64,000 nt of DNA from Atherinomorus stipes (Eukaryota; Chordata; Actinopteri; Atheriniformes; Atherinidae): NCBI GenBank assembly GCA_023101725.1, contig JALJCO010001098.1, positions 248,001 to 312,000 on the forward strand, given 5' to 3'. The notes beneath the pieces are model-generated. The model had not been told where the DNA came from, did no database searches, and saw only the letters and a program-made list of their open reading frames with translations. Position numbers and translations under genes: made by a program. Each line of letters begins with the position of its first letter. Within the stretch, counting starts at the first letter, position 1. Positions 12,036-24,370 of the stretch are shown here, piece by piece.

Positions 12036-14499
12036 ATATCTTTTTTTATTTATTTTTTTACTCAACCTAAGTCGCTCGCTCTCGGACTGGCTGTACAGGG
12101 TGGTTTCAAAGCGGCTTGTGTCGACCTGAAAAGCGGCACAAGTGATGTGTGAACGCGCACCAATTTTAGCGTGACCTAATCTCAGATACTCCACCTTTTT
12201 TAACTAAACAGGTATCCGTAGGCAGCTGTACGGTCAGGATATCCTTCTTATTGACAGTGTTATATTACAAATAACAGGGTAACACAGCCGACCTGTAACG
12301 TTTAGTATCATCTTGTGTCTGCTAGCTACTAAAGTATTTCAAATGTTAACATCAACAGGAAGTTCACAAACACTGCACAAATTACCAACAAGGGCTAGCA
12401 GGCTAAGCTAATGCTCGTGTTTACAACTCACCGCTACGTGGCTGTTCGTCGATGATATCTGCGTATGGTCGGACTTCGTGGTTCTACAGAATCAATCTGT
12501 GTCTTGCTCTGGTTTGTCTGGAAATCCGCCGCCTCCAGTGTATGCCAATATTGTTCTCCACACCTAACCGTGTCTCGTCTTGAACATGCTCCATCATTCA
12601 CGTGAGTTTTGTTTACAACAAAGCCACGCTTTACAGCTGGGACGTGTCTACTTACGTCTGGTTGCCATGGATACACAACGCTCCAGTCTGTACAGTGACT
12701 GTTGGGCGCGGTGATTAAAAAGCATGTGTGAAATGGAGCCGTATTAGTTGAAAATTGAAACATTGTAACATTTTCACTGCTGCGGCAGCGCCTGGCTCCG
12801 CCCACACGAGTGAAAATGACCCAAAACTAGATTAACACGAGACCATTTTGCATAACTTGTAGAACCAATGCATAATACTGAGTTCAGCTGCTTAGTATAA
12901 ATATGAGATTGTATGATTTGGTACTTGATTGGTACTTGAAGGTGGCGTATAATGATATAAAAAACAAAAACAAAACTGTGCCTGTCTGGATATTATAGGT
13001 CACAAATCCCTTCGAGACCGCTCGGCCAGTCCGAGACATTGCAAGATCAGAGACCCGAGACCAAGACCGAAGACTGCTGAGGCCGTCGCAAGACCAAGAC
13101 CGTGAAAAACGCTGCTTAGACACTACAATGCTAGCATCTAAGGAGCCGAATCTTTGAAAGAAGATGAACTTTCCATCACGAATGGAAGACTTACAAATTA
13201 TTCACACAGCAACATGACATGACTGAACTCTACAGTATATAATCTGTTTTCCACAGTGATGATGTTTGGGAACACTTATAACTCCCACCTGGGAAATAAT
13301 TTCACTTCTAATTATTCAAGTTCCTGACTGATTTCCCAACAAACTGCTGTTAATTGTAGTTATTCTAATGCTTAATAGACTTTCTGATCAATGGCAGGTC
13401 AGATGCAAAACAATCAATCACTTCCTGTCATACATTCCCATGAGAAATAAGGAGCAGAAATAAGATATAATCTTATTTTGTCTCCTAATCTAAAGATATG
13501 CTAAGCGGCTTACAGCCAAAATAATCCAATACCATAAGAAATGTCTATGTTCAATTAAACCAGTAAACATTTTAAAGGAAAATATCAACATTCACATGTT
13601 CTAATAAATCAGACAATGCACAACAAAGCCAACATCTTTATCATGACTCACAGCTGTTCTGAAACTTATAGTTGGACGTTCTTAAGAAGGCTGTGGTCAA
13701 AATTCAAATTCCATGTTTCTGGGACTGTTTTTATATCTAAAATTTAATAAACAGTCCACTACAATAACTTAATTAGAGGCTGAGCATCGGCTTGTTTTTC
13801 CATTCATGTACCGGATCATCTGCTCATGCAACACATGAACACAATCATTCTTTTTGTTTTTTTATAAAACAAATCTTCACTGTGAACCAAACAAAGAAAC
13901 TGAGCAGCACATGTGTTACACACGCTGTGTGATTAGAAATGTACAATTAGGCCACCACGGCATCATTGCATAACTCTAATTAAGATAATAATTATTTGGT
14001 GTTCATTCTGTTTGGAGTCTAAGAGAATAAAGATTATGTGTGTGCATGTTAATATGCTCATTAACTCTGTACGAATGTTCGTCAATAAAAGTGATTCCCT
14101 GTTTGGTTGTTGTCTCATTTGCTTGATTTAATGCCTGTGAACTGCAAAAAAGAAAGAAGACAAAAAAATTTAAATAAAATCCAACCATTGTGTGTGATTG
14201 CATTGGTGTCAACCATCCACATCATTTGCATCTCTTGAATGTTTCTTTGTATTATTTTGTCTCTTTTTGTTTGTATTCAATCTTCTTACCTGATCCAGGA
14301 CCACAGATATAATTAGCATTTTTTGCTATCATCCATCATGTTTACATCATACTTTTTCGGTATTGTGTTCATCAACCTGCATTGCCCAAATTAAATAAAT
14401 AAATAAATAATAACCCTGACAAGCTTTCAGGAGGACTGTTAAATATGATCAGCTACTCCATAGTGCTGGAGAGGTCTGCTAATTTAGCCTAAACTAGCC
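12036..14499. other. No gene recognised; degraded repeat wording near 12070-12200 and 13010-13110
   Basis: GTGTGAACGCGCACC near 12150 and GTGTGTGAACTCGCC near 11850 point the same way and may be part of one MITE, not resolved. Near 13010-13110 GAGACCAAGACCG-type words repeat. The rest is featureless AT-rich DNA. Confidence 0.4.
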
Positions 14500-14505
14500 T
14501 GCATC

Positions 14506-15235
14506 TACGGCGGCCCAAAAGAGTCACAGCAGTACAAAAGTCACAACACCACACAACTAACCACAATGCTCCAAAATTACCCCCAAGAAAATGCAAATAC
14601 CCACAAAACTACAAAATTAGTCACAACACAATAAACCAAAAGGCAACAAAATTAGCCACATTGCTCCGAAATTAACCCCAACAACATGAATTACCACAAT
14701 GCTAAACAAAAAATCAACCACAACACTACACAGTCAACTACAATGCTACAAAATTAGCCATGACACAATAAGCCACAAAACTACAGAATTAGCCATAACA
14801 CAACACTATTTTTTTAGCGTTGTGGTTAATTGTGTTGTTTTGTGGTTAAATTTGTAACATTGTGGTCGCGTTTTATCGTGGCCAATTTTGTAGCATTACG
14901 GTTGCGTTGGTTAAATTTGTAGCATTGTGGTTAACAGTGTTGTGTTGTGGTTAAATTTGTAACATTGTGGTCGCGTTTTTCATGGCCAATTTTGTATGTT
15001 ATTGTGTTGTGGTTAAATTTGTAGCATTGTGGTTAATTGGGTTTTATCTTGGCTAATTTTGTAGCATTACGGTTGTGTTGTGGTTAAATTTGTAGCATTG
15101 TGGTTGACAGTGTTGTGTTGTGGTTAAATTTGTAGCATTGTGGTTAATTGGGTTGCATTGTGGCTAATTTTGCAGCGTTGTGGTGACTTATATGTTATGG
15201 GGTCTGTTTTGCTGTGGCACTTCTGGGCCACCGTA
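14506..15235. mobile_element. Foldback element made of two opposed tandem arrays, 6-bp direct repeat
   Basis: The ends are TACGGCGGCCCAAAAG and its near reverse complement (CTTCTGGGCCACCGTA), flanked by TGCATC on both sides (14500-14505 and 15236-15241). The left half is a degenerate array of CACAAT/ACAAAATTAGCC-type units. The right half, from about 14817, is the same array in reverse complement (GTTGTGGTTAAATTTGTAGC-type). The turn lies near 14805-14817 (CACTATTTTTTTAGCG). The whole 730 bp could fold into a very long hairpin. No coding capacity. Confidence 0.85.
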
Positions 15236-15241
15236 TGCATC

Positions 15242-16639
15242 CCATTCAGAGGGCCTTGTTTCCGCACACGGTGTTTCAGGCTGTATCAGAGTTGAAAATT
15301 GCTGAAAAAAACCCAAACATCCAATTGATTTTAACTGTAATGTTGACTGCAAGAGACACATTTTTCTGACTCCTTGGTTTGTGAGCATCTTTTCCAGTGA
15401 AAATGGTCAATTTAATAAGAATTTTCGGAGCTGTTTGAGTGTTTATCTGATCATTCATGACTGCGCAGGCGGATCCAGCCGCGGTGTTCAGTGAACGGAA
15501 CAATTTGGCTCAGGAATATAAACTGGTGCTGATACTGAACTGTTTTGTCTGCTGTGCCTCATCAGTATGCAGCCCACTAGAGAGAAATATGTCATGTTTA
15601 CCAAGGCCTCCATGAACAATTGGAAGGGCGGCAGCTTATTAGAACAGGTTGTTGGAGATGCAATACGCATTGTGTTAACATGTTTTTACTTTTAACCCAG
15701 GTTGTGGAAACTAAACACATGCTGAAGCCTAAACTAAATGACCCAGCTGAACCTCCCCATACGTGAGGATGGATTACTGCTTTCTAACTATACTGACAGC
15801 TATATTAAACACTGAGCTCTGCTGTGATGGAGCAGAATTAATCTTCATGTTGGTGGTCTAAATATCAGCATGCTGAGAAAACAAACTCTCTAATCAAGTA
15901 GACAGCAGAATATGAGCGCTTGATGTATTTCCTCATCTAGACTATTATATTGAGGATGAACATGTGAATCAATCTTTCTTGGGCTCCTCTTTGCATGTTA
16001 TTGTTTTCATTTGGAAGCCTAATTGTTCATGAATAAGAATAAAACGGTTGTTGAAGCTTTCACTGCTGTACAGAACATATGCTTGTATCCACATCACTGA
16101 AACATCCGTGAGTTTTCTTTGATAACTACATGTATAAATATTTTACACGAATGATGGAGTTAAGCATCCTTTAATCCATGCAAGGCTACGCATGCTAAAG
16201 CTAGATGAAGTGTCATGAGCTATGGTTTGAAGTTAAAGTTGCCGCCATGTTTCTGGAACTAATTAGAGAAGTACATCACCCATCAACCTGACATGCTAAT
16301 TATCAATTAAATGGCGCGTTTTGGGAAATGTGAAGTTTTACAGGGGGAAAAAGTCATGTGATAGTTGATATGATTTCTGTCTGCCATGAAGGTGATGGGG
16401 AAGACTGGAAACCTCTCCCTCTGATCGATCCATGAGCTATACTATAACTACACTGTCAGATATGTCACACATCCGTTATCCTGAGTATGAGTTATTACCA
16501 TCTGGTAAAAGATACCATGTTCCAAAATCCAAACTGAACCATGACAAGAAATCTTTTCTCCCCATTTCTATCAGGATTTTATATGATCTTAGAATATACA
16601 ATTTAATGGCTACATGGACTGTGCAATATCTATTTATCA
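15242..16639. other. No gene recognised
   Basis: No domain, terminus or tandem structure seen. Confidence 0.5.
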
Positions 16640-16664
16640 CACACACACACTCACCCCCCCCCCC

Positions 16665-16736
<72 letters not shown>
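16640..16736. repeat. Compound microsatellite: (CA)n, C run, (CA)n, (TA)n
   Basis: Two CA tracts are separated by a run of about 15 C, followed by about 20 TA units ending near 16736. A Tc1-type MITE sits immediately to the right. Confidence 0.95.
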
Positions 16737-16742
<6 letters not shown>

Positions 16743-16751
16743 CTGTATATA

Positions 16752-17012
16752 CAGCCATGAAAAAATTGAGAGACCAACATTGTCATCAAAAATAATTGTT
16801 ATGCAATTGAGTACCAGCTGTGGTGTGAATCATGTGACTAAAAGAGACAGAAAAGAAAATATAGAATGCCTAAAAGCTGTTTTTGGCAGTAAAATGCCAA
16901 AGCTATAGACGTAAGAACTTAACCAAAATCACTTATCAAGAACAGCATTGAAAGTGGCTAGATATGAAATATGAGAAAACAAGGGTGGTCTCTTCTGTTT
17001 TTTCCATGGCTG
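16752..17012. mobile_element. Tc1/mariner-type MITE in a TA-rich site
   Basis: Inverted termini CAGCCATGAAAAAATT and TTTTTTCCATGGCTG enclose 261 bp, and both arms carry AGAGACCA (reverse complement TGGTCTCT). The left flank is TA; the right flank is TT, one change from the expected TA. No coding sequence. Confidence 0.85.
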
Positions 17013-17036
17013 TTTAATATGTACATATACACACAC

Positions 17037-17440
17037 TAGGTGTGTAAATCGCTGGTTTGATCATGATGCGATATTATATCAATGCAATGGATACACGATT
17101 CAACATGCCGATATCCCAAACTCAGTCCCAATACGATTTTGATTTGACTTGATTCAGGATCCACTGATCAATTTAAACTATATAAAACAATATTAGAAGC
17201 AATAAACAAGGTTATTGTTTCTTAACAACTGTGAGCTTTGCAGGAAAATCTCCCCATCACATCTATTCACTGCACAACTATAATGGATTTTGTTGTGAAA
17301 ACGTTGTTAAAGGACCTTCAAAATAAAACCAATTTCATAATAAAAGTCGGTTTGATTTCGATCTTTGGTCGATATTGGTTTTTTTTTGGATCGATTTACG
17401 ATCAATACATTGATCTTTATCGATGAACTACATCGTAGCT
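17037..17440. mobile_element. hAT-like MITE or relic, ends uncertain
   Basis: The left end TAGGTGTGTAAATCGC is typical of a family of fish hAT MITEs, and the body alternates GATAT and ATCGATT words to about 17430 (TTATCGATGAAC). I could not match the right terminus or a duplication. Confidence 0.5.
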
Positions 17441-18648
17441 TCAGTAACATCAACGGTACCTAGAACTAGACTTCTCAATGGAGACATGGCCATTAAACCG
17501 GTCACCAGCTTCGTCATTCAAACCCAGGTTTTTGACTGTGTTCATGTAAAACAGGGCGAGTTGGCATCAACTCACAGATCATAATATTTTTTAGCAAATT
17601 GGGAAATAACAGCTGTTGCAGCCTATAAGCAGGAAGGAAAGGAGTTATAAAGAAAACTAATGCAGAATTAGCCTGATTAATGTTACCGCCACATCATGAA
17701 AGCATGATCATGATCAAAACAACTGAGACTGAACCTGAAGTTGATGATGTATTGGAATATCTAAACTGCAAGCAGCACTGAGACTTTAAACGTAGCGCTA
17801 CCCTCCACTGTTTGTTAAGTGTGTTTACGTTTGGAGAAAGACCAGTCAGCTTTTACACATCAAAGCCAGGGATGCATCAGAAATGACAGCAGCGGCAACA
17901 TGAACTAAATTGTTAAAATGCTGAACAAAAAAGGAAAAATCCACAGCACAGAAACAAAACTGAGTTAGATGGAAAGATCACAGGAAATATTTGGCTGCAG
18001 AAAGAGCGAGCAATGGAAGAGATTAAAGGATTATACCATCCTGGATGTTACTGATGGATCAAAGATGTGTACACCAAAAAGGTAAGCCCCTCAGAAATGA
18101 GGAATGATTATTATTCTCCCATTGATGCGCATTTAGTTTATTTTTTTTTATATTAGATTTCAGAGTTTCTGCAGCCAAAGGGTCATGAAATTGACTCTGG
18201 GTTCTGTAGAGTAAAGAATATGCAATCCATGGTAGAAACAAGCCAGAACTGTAGCTGTGTGGGTTTTATGGAGATCACTCCGTTAAACAAAACATCGATT
18301 TACTGAGTACATCGCCTTTAAAATGAAGCAGAAGAGATGCAGGATTAACCCTGAAAGACTCTTTTACAGAAGTGGAAAGTTATTTTTGTAGATCTCTGGC
18401 TCATCATAGTTACTGTAGTTTACTACACGAACTGGAAATCAACTTTACTTAAAGATTAAGAGTTTCAGGAAACCATTTGATAATCAGTGCACTTACAAAC
18501 TACTTTTGACTTTTCAAACATTCAAATACTGGCTCCCTTTAAAGCGAGACTACATATGTTTCTGAAACTACTTCTGGCTCATTTCATGGTGTGCTGAAGT
18601 TTATTATGATTATTTCAACAGTCTTAATAATAATAATGATAATAATGC
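17441..18648. other. No gene recognised
   Basis: Featureless apart from a short (AAT)n-like stretch at 18624-18647 immediately before the MITE. Confidence 0.5.
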
Positions 18649-18838
18649 TAGGAATGTTTGATATTGGCCATTTTACCCGATATTGTCCGATTCTTAATTT
18701 CCTATATCCGATATCAACCAATACCAATATATGCAGACAGAGTGAGGTTGTATCTCTCATATTTTAAGACAGAGAGCAAAGATCCCAAAAATCTCCTTAA
18801 CTCAGCCAGAGGAGTTCACTTTGGACATCTGGCTGCCA

Positions 18839-18964
18839 GATATCAGATACTAGCAGGTATTAGATACTACCAGATATCAGATACTAGCAGGTATTAGATA
18901 CTACCAGATATCAGATACTAGCAGGTATTAGATACTACCAGATATCAGATACTAGCAGGTATTA
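18839..18964. repeat. 34-bp tandem repeat inside the MITE, about 3.7 copies
   Basis: The units begin GATATCAGATACTAGC and end GATACTACCA, starting at 18839, 18873, 18907 and 18941 and nearly identical to each other. Other family copies in the window at 38.4, 46.2 and 55.2 kb carry a single core, while the copy at 28918-29012 carries three. Confidence 0.92.
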
Positions 18965-19174
18965 GCCAACATGTGGCTCATTCTAATGTTTCTGACAACT
19001 TGCTCACTTAAAGGAGAGATGACGTAGCAGTAAAAACTAGTTTATGTTGTTCAATCAATCAATCAAATAAAATTTATTTAAATAGTACTATTCATGCAAA
19101 GCAGCTAAAAAAAGTGAAACAAAAAATAAAAACAACACATCACAAGAGCAGTCCCCCAAGTTTACCCAAAACCG

Positions 19175-19242
<68 letters not shown>
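19175..19242. repeat. Uninterrupted 68-base poly(C) run
   Basis: Sixty-eight consecutive C bases lie between AAAACCG and AAACCACCACC. The frames that read it as polyproline or polyglycine are artefacts. The minus strand is an uninterrupted G tract able in principle to form G-quadruplexes. The exact length is likely unreliable in an assembly. Confidence 0.95.
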
Positions 19243-19244
<2 letters not shown>

Positions 19245-20486
19245 ACCACCACCACAGAAGCGGTCTGCGGAGGCACGGGCCCTGGCATTTCTTCATATGT
19301 CAAATCTCCAAAGAAAAACATCACTTGTTACAGTGGGGGATTGTTTTGAAAGGCCACACCTCCCTTCCTCAGTAATACAGTTGGGTGCGGTAATGATACG
19401 CAGCTTTACCTGGAGACCAAGTTGACTTCATTTTGATTGGCTACACCTTATTTGGCTATAACCTTATTTAGAGAAAGTAGGTTAAGCTGCGGTCGGAGTT
19501 TGCTAAAGGCTAACTGCTAGCAACATGGGCAGTTCAGACAGTGTGAACTATGTTTATCAGACAAGACAGCATTTAGAAAATAAATAAACTTACAGGTAAT
19601 GACAAGGTTGTGGTCGCCTCCCTCAGTGTGGCTGCAGAAGTTTTCTTTTAAATCCATTTGTTTGAAAACCCAGACCTGACTGCTCAGCAGCCACTCCTCC
19701 ACTTGCAGTTGAATCAGACTAATTGGAGCAAATGAATTACGTAGAATGATAAGCTGCTGACTGATTCAACTGTTTCTGAACAAAGAAACAAAGCTGACAG
19801 GGACTTTGATAATCATTCTGGACATTCACATGGCCTCATCAGTGCACATTAGATCATATTATACACCCAAAACCCCAGAAAAGTGAAATTTGATGTCATG
19901 GCACCGTTAACCAACAACTTAAAACCAGACATATTTAGCAGCATAAAGAAGTCGCTGTGAGAGCAGCTGCACCGTAGTCACGTGCTTGAAAGGAATGCTG
20001 GGATATGAAGTTTTCCACAGCGCTTTTCTACACGCTGGGCCAATAGACAACAAGATCTCGCAACAGAACAATGAGATTTCATGTAAAAATGTTGATACTA
20101 AAAAACCATACCAATATTTTCCGATATCACATTTTAATTTAAATTTATTTAATTTCAATTCAGTATCGGTGGATAATTTCGGACAGGCCGATAATATCGG
20201 ACATCTCTAATTAGGATCTTTGTGGTTTCCAGGCAACAGAATCAAAACTTCAGTGATGATATAAAGCCGTTGTTTATTTAAAATGATAAAATTCTGGCAA
20301 ATTAATTTTTTTCCCCATAAATCTTCAGAAACGTGAAAAAGTAGAAACCCAAGTTTAATTCTGTAATACTAGAAATAAACCTGTCACAAAGAGGCATAAT
20401 TAATGTGGTGATGGATCTGAAGTACAAATTTACTGCTTCATATCATCACTAACATCAGGGAAACTGGTTTGTTCATTTATTTGTTT

Positions 20487-20549
20487 TAATGCAGCATTGA
20501 ATTGCCTCGTGTATGAAGCGTGCGATATAAATAAATATGCCTTCCCTTC
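20487..20549. mobile_element. LINE 3' tail relic
   Basis: The wording TTGCCTCGTGTATGAAGCGTG, then GATATAAATAAATATGCCTTC, matches the pattern of the 3' end of abundant fish LINEs (a CTATACAAATAAA-type end). Only the tail remains. Confidence 0.5.
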
Positions 20550-22499
20550 TTTCTAAAATGAAGTCTGCTCACCACCTTATTTCCATTATTTATTAGGATT
20601 TGTCAATAGAAAGAGGAAAAACAACTATTTGTGTTGCCAGTAAATAAAATAAGGTGAGGTTTGTTTATCAGGAAAACTGCTTTTTATTTGTTGGAATCTA
20701 TATTTCTCTTCAATCCTTTCTTGTTAGTAGTTTTTTTTTTTTTTTTTTTAATTGTTGTTTTGGATTTTATTGTTAGCGGTTGTTTGTTATTGTTGTATTT
20801 TGTTAATTTAACCTTTTCAGTCCCATTATGGTGACATACAGGAATAAACCGTAAATTGACAGCAGTTCTTGCACAAGATGCAGAATCCTGCTGTAACTGA
20901 TGTTATTTCAGCTAAAACTTGAGTAAATTACTCATCAAACGCTGCATTAGTTTAATTACGGTGAGCAGAATTGACAGCATGACTCATTTAAAAGGAAAGA
21001 ATTAGATAAGTAAACAAGTGTCCTGTAAGGACTACCTTACAGTGGCAGAGAGGGGAGCTGAAATGGTTTAGATTGAACTATTATGTGTTCACTCTCTGCT
21101 TTTTATGGCAGCATGTCTGAAACAAGTGGCTGGAAATTGCAGTAAAACCTTCCATGAATCAAAAAGAAAGTGGCGGCGTCTGAGATGTCAGCCTGACACA
21201 GAGCTAAGCACCACTTTGCAGAAAAGACATGAAATGCATGTCATCTTATAGATTTAGTATCATTTTCCAACACCATAAACACACGTTTCAAACCTGCAAA
21301 TTACTGCATTATCATCTTTGTTTACCTTTAGATATTTGTTGCTTTGTATTTTTACCCATAACATGCAACCCCTCTGACTGGGGAACACCTATAATCCCCA
21401 GCGGTCATCGACCACGATAAGTGTCAGCTATGTTTGTCATTCCATTTTTCTGTTCTTGTATCATCCTCCTGCAGATAGCAGCTGTCCAACTGCTCCTCTG
21501 AAATCACTTCTACCTTCAACTTAAATCAGAGAGTATGTTTAAACCCCTGCAGACAAAAATCAGAGCCGCCTTTCATCTGCAGAGAAGATGGAGAGAAGGA
21601 AGTGGGGACAAAACTAAGAGAGGAAGAAGAAAGCGGGAATCTTGCTCTTGCTAATGATAGAGAAGAGGTGTGTTGGGCGGAATAAAAGATAACTTCTTGG
21701 TTGTGTGTTTGAAAGAGAGCCGTGAAGGGAGGAATAATGAGAAAGACAGAAGGAGTTGGGCTGAGAGACGCGGAGATGATGCAGATGGAACATCTTTAAT
21801 GCAGACTGTGATGCAGAGCTCGGCTTTGAGCTGTGAACCTGTGTGATGATAAGGAAAAACAGCTCACTGCACAGCCTGCTTTAACTTAAATGCACTGAAA
21901 TAAAAAGTTTAAAGGGACCATTTAAACTTTTTGCCTCTTTCCTTCACTGTAGCGTCTTAAACAGCAATTTGTGCATGTAAATGTTCTTCAAATCAAACTC
22001 TGGAACACGGTTCTCTCTCCAGCAGAGAAAAGAAAAGCTGCCCCTGATGTGCTTTGTTAGTGGTGGATCTTTTTCTTCTTCTACTTACTATATTCCCCAT
22101 CATGTAACACATTTGCATAATGACTGCCAAGCAGACACCTTTTAAATCTACAAAATAACACAAAATGTGGTGCAGTTCGGGCAGACTTTCTTTTTCTTCA
22201 TTTAAGCATCAGTGGTTGAAATTCATTTGCACCTCTTCAGTCATACCACTTCAAACTTTCATTATATTTCCTTTATTTTCCAAATATGATTGCTTTTTAA
22301 AGTGTGAGAACAGAGAGAGCAGAACTCAGAGGGCTTGTTGGGAAGACTCACACTAGGGACACACTGCATGCCGAAGTGCGCTGAAGCGCAGCACGCCGAA
22401 TTTCTCCTCGACACCGCCCTTCTTTCTGTCCACATCAGATCCGCACAGTCGGCAGGCCGTCCTGCTTCTCTGCTGTACTTCTATAACCTGGATACACCG
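20550..22499. other. No gene recognised
   Basis: A T run at 20731-20750 and purine-rich DNA at 21580-21790. No exon-like frame with splice sites could be argued. Confidence 0.5.
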
Positions 22500-22800
22500 C
22501 AAAAACTCAAATCTCACCGAGTATATTTTTTCTCATTTCTAGTCAAAATATCTCATCACACTCAAAATAAGACAAAATTACTTAAAGAGAAATATTACAG
22601 TGCGACATAAGATCTTTTTTTTAAGGCAATGCATCTTATTTCAAGAAATCTTATCAAGAAAATTTTGCCTGCTCCATTGGCAGGGTTTTATTATTGGCTT
22701 TATTGTTGGCTTATTACAAGCAAAAAAAATCTCGGCTGCTCTTAAAATAAGTACAAAAAAGATTTTTTGCTTGTAATTAACAAAAAAATTCTTCCAAAAG
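22500..22800. repeat. AT-rich dispersed repeat
   Basis: Wording such as TCAAAATAAGACAAAATTAC, TTAAAGAGAAATATTACAG and ATCTTATTTCAAGAAATC repeats in short variants and resembles an interspersed family of fish. Class unknown. Confidence 0.4.
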
Positions 22801-22814
22801 AGCCAGCAAAAAGG

Positions 22815-23109
22815 CTCTAAAAATATACTAAATGATGTTGTTTTGAGTAAAATATGGACGCTACCCACTCAGGACACTTGGATTACATTTTCGAGCAATG
22901 TGGAGGAATATTGCCAAGTTTTTGTGGACTTTTATGGACCTTTATGTGTTGGGTGCCGGTGAACTTCATTATATGAAAGTTGGGGGTAAAACGAAAACCT
23001 GTCTGATCTCCAGCTGCAATTAAAATAATAAAAAAGTGCTCCAGAGTCTTGCTCAACATGAAGGCGAGTAGAAAATGAAGGCACAAGATTCTATGGGTGT
23101 ACTATTCTT
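22815..23109. mobile_element. Right half of a TTAA-flanked MITE (relative of 51135-52191)
   Basis: From GGCTCTAAAAATATACTAAA to GTACTATTCTT it parallels 51886-52191 closely (CCACTCAGGACACTTGGATT, AAGTGCTCCAGAGTCTTGCT). The left half is missing. It ends at the TTAA (23110-23113) where the next MITE begins. Confidence 0.8.
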
Positions 23110-23113
23110 TTAA

Positions 23114-23636
23114 AGGTAGAGTCCGGAGGCCCCCCACAGTTTCTGTTTGCAAACAACAGTATTCAAACTGAGCCCCTCCCTCTCAGGCTAATGGCCGCCT
23201 CGTTCTTCAGCCTATTCAGCTTCAACGAGTCCTTCAGAGCTCAGAAGCGGGTAAAATCCAAACCGATATTAACCCTGGTTTTCCAACGTGCACTATCTAA
23301 AGCTCTTCCCTTTTCTTTGGTGCATCCGCCGTTTTTTTCTTTCTTTTCTTTTTTTTCCCTTCGAGAGTTCAAGTGACTGGCGTCTGCTCCAATCATGAGC
23401 TTATTCCCACACGGCGTCATGCTCTTAGCTCTGTCATTGGCTGCTGATATAAACAGAAATCTCCACCCAGAAACATCCCGACCACAACAAAACAAAGCTA
23501 AAGAGCGAATTACAGACAGGGGGAGAGAGAGTTGCATTCAAACTCACCACTGCACGTGAGCAGAAGCCCAAAGGCGCAGTTTGAGACGGATTTCACTAAA
23601 CGTTTATTTTCAGAGGGGAAACTTCGGACTCTACCT
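23114..23636. mobile_element. TTAA-flanked inverted-repeat MITE (piggyBac-like)
   Basis: Ends AGGTAGAGTCCGGAGG and CTTCGGACTCTACCT are inverted, with TTAA at 23110-23113 and 23637-23640. The interior is GC-richer and without a recognisable gene. Confidence 0.85.
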
Positions 23637-24059
23637 TTAAGTTCAAACTGAGCATCAGAATGAGGAAGAAAGGGGACTTAGTGGTTGTTGGTCTGAGTAT
23701 TTACTGGGATTTCCAGGGTTCCAGAGAATGATCTGAAGATGAGATGCAGTGAGCAGCAGCTGTCTGGACCACAATGTCCGGTTCATGTCAGAGGTCAGAG
23801 GAGAACGGACAGACTGGTTGGAGATGATGGAAAGAGCTTTTAAATTGCATTAGAAATCTCACTAAATATACCAGCAAAGTCATCCAGCTCTGCCGTGTGC
23901 TTCAGCGCAATCAGGTGTACCGGAAAACCGCCACTGACAACCATTCTGGTTTGCGTCTGATGCAAATTGCCATTAAATGTGTTACTTTTTAACACGTTAA
24001 TTTTTCATAAGTGATTGATCATAAATAATGCGGTAATGTCCCACCCTTAGTTTTTCCAT

Positions 24060-24370
24060 TTTAAGATAAGATAAGATAAGATAAAACTTTATTATCTCAC
24101 ATTGGAGAAATTCACTGATACATCAGCTCTTCAAAAGATAAAAGGAGAGGATTACATTCTAAGAAAGTACAGAGAAAAGAAAAAAATACATAAGTAAATA
24201 AATTTAAATCTTTTAAAAGTGCAAATGAGGAGTAAGAAATAAATATCTATGAAATATATAAAAAACTATTGTGTGTAGATAGCTAGCTACACAGATGAAT
24301 TATATAGTCTGACAGCAGTAGGAATGAAAAGGGACCTGCGGTAGCGTATTCCTTCTTGCACTTAGGGTGT
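24060..24370. mobile_element. Retroelement 3' region relic
   Basis: It begins with (GATAA)n and TTATTATCTCACATTGGAG, and ends with GACCTGCGGTAGCG and CCTTCTTGCACTTAGGGTG, words seen together in the 3' regions of fish LINEs. No reverse transcriptase is present. Confidence 0.5.

Larger units (their letters stand above)
18649..20209. mobile_element. hAT-type MITE (GATATCGG family) interrupted by a ~0.9-kb foreign segment
   Basis: The left end TAGGAATGTTTGATATTGG and the right end CGGACATCTCTA match copies near 38194-38827 and 46064-46798. Family wording runs to about 19010 (ending TTCTGACAACTTG), is lost, and resumes at about 19908 with TTAACCAACAACTTAAAACC. The intervening DNA holds a CAATCAATCAATC-type repeat start, the long C run and unique-looking sequence. 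I see no clear duplication around the insert. Confidence 0.8.

Noticed and set aside
11790..12170. Possible MITE with GTGTGTGAAC-type ends
   Set aside because: The two GTGTGAAC sites are in the same orientation and no inverted termini or duplication could be matched.
16432..16908. 158-codon plus-strand frame
   Set aside because: Half of it is the CA/TA microsatellite and the end runs into a Tc1-type MITE.
19088..19425. Polyproline and polyglycine proteins
   Set aside because: They are translations of the 68-base C run, with no coding context.
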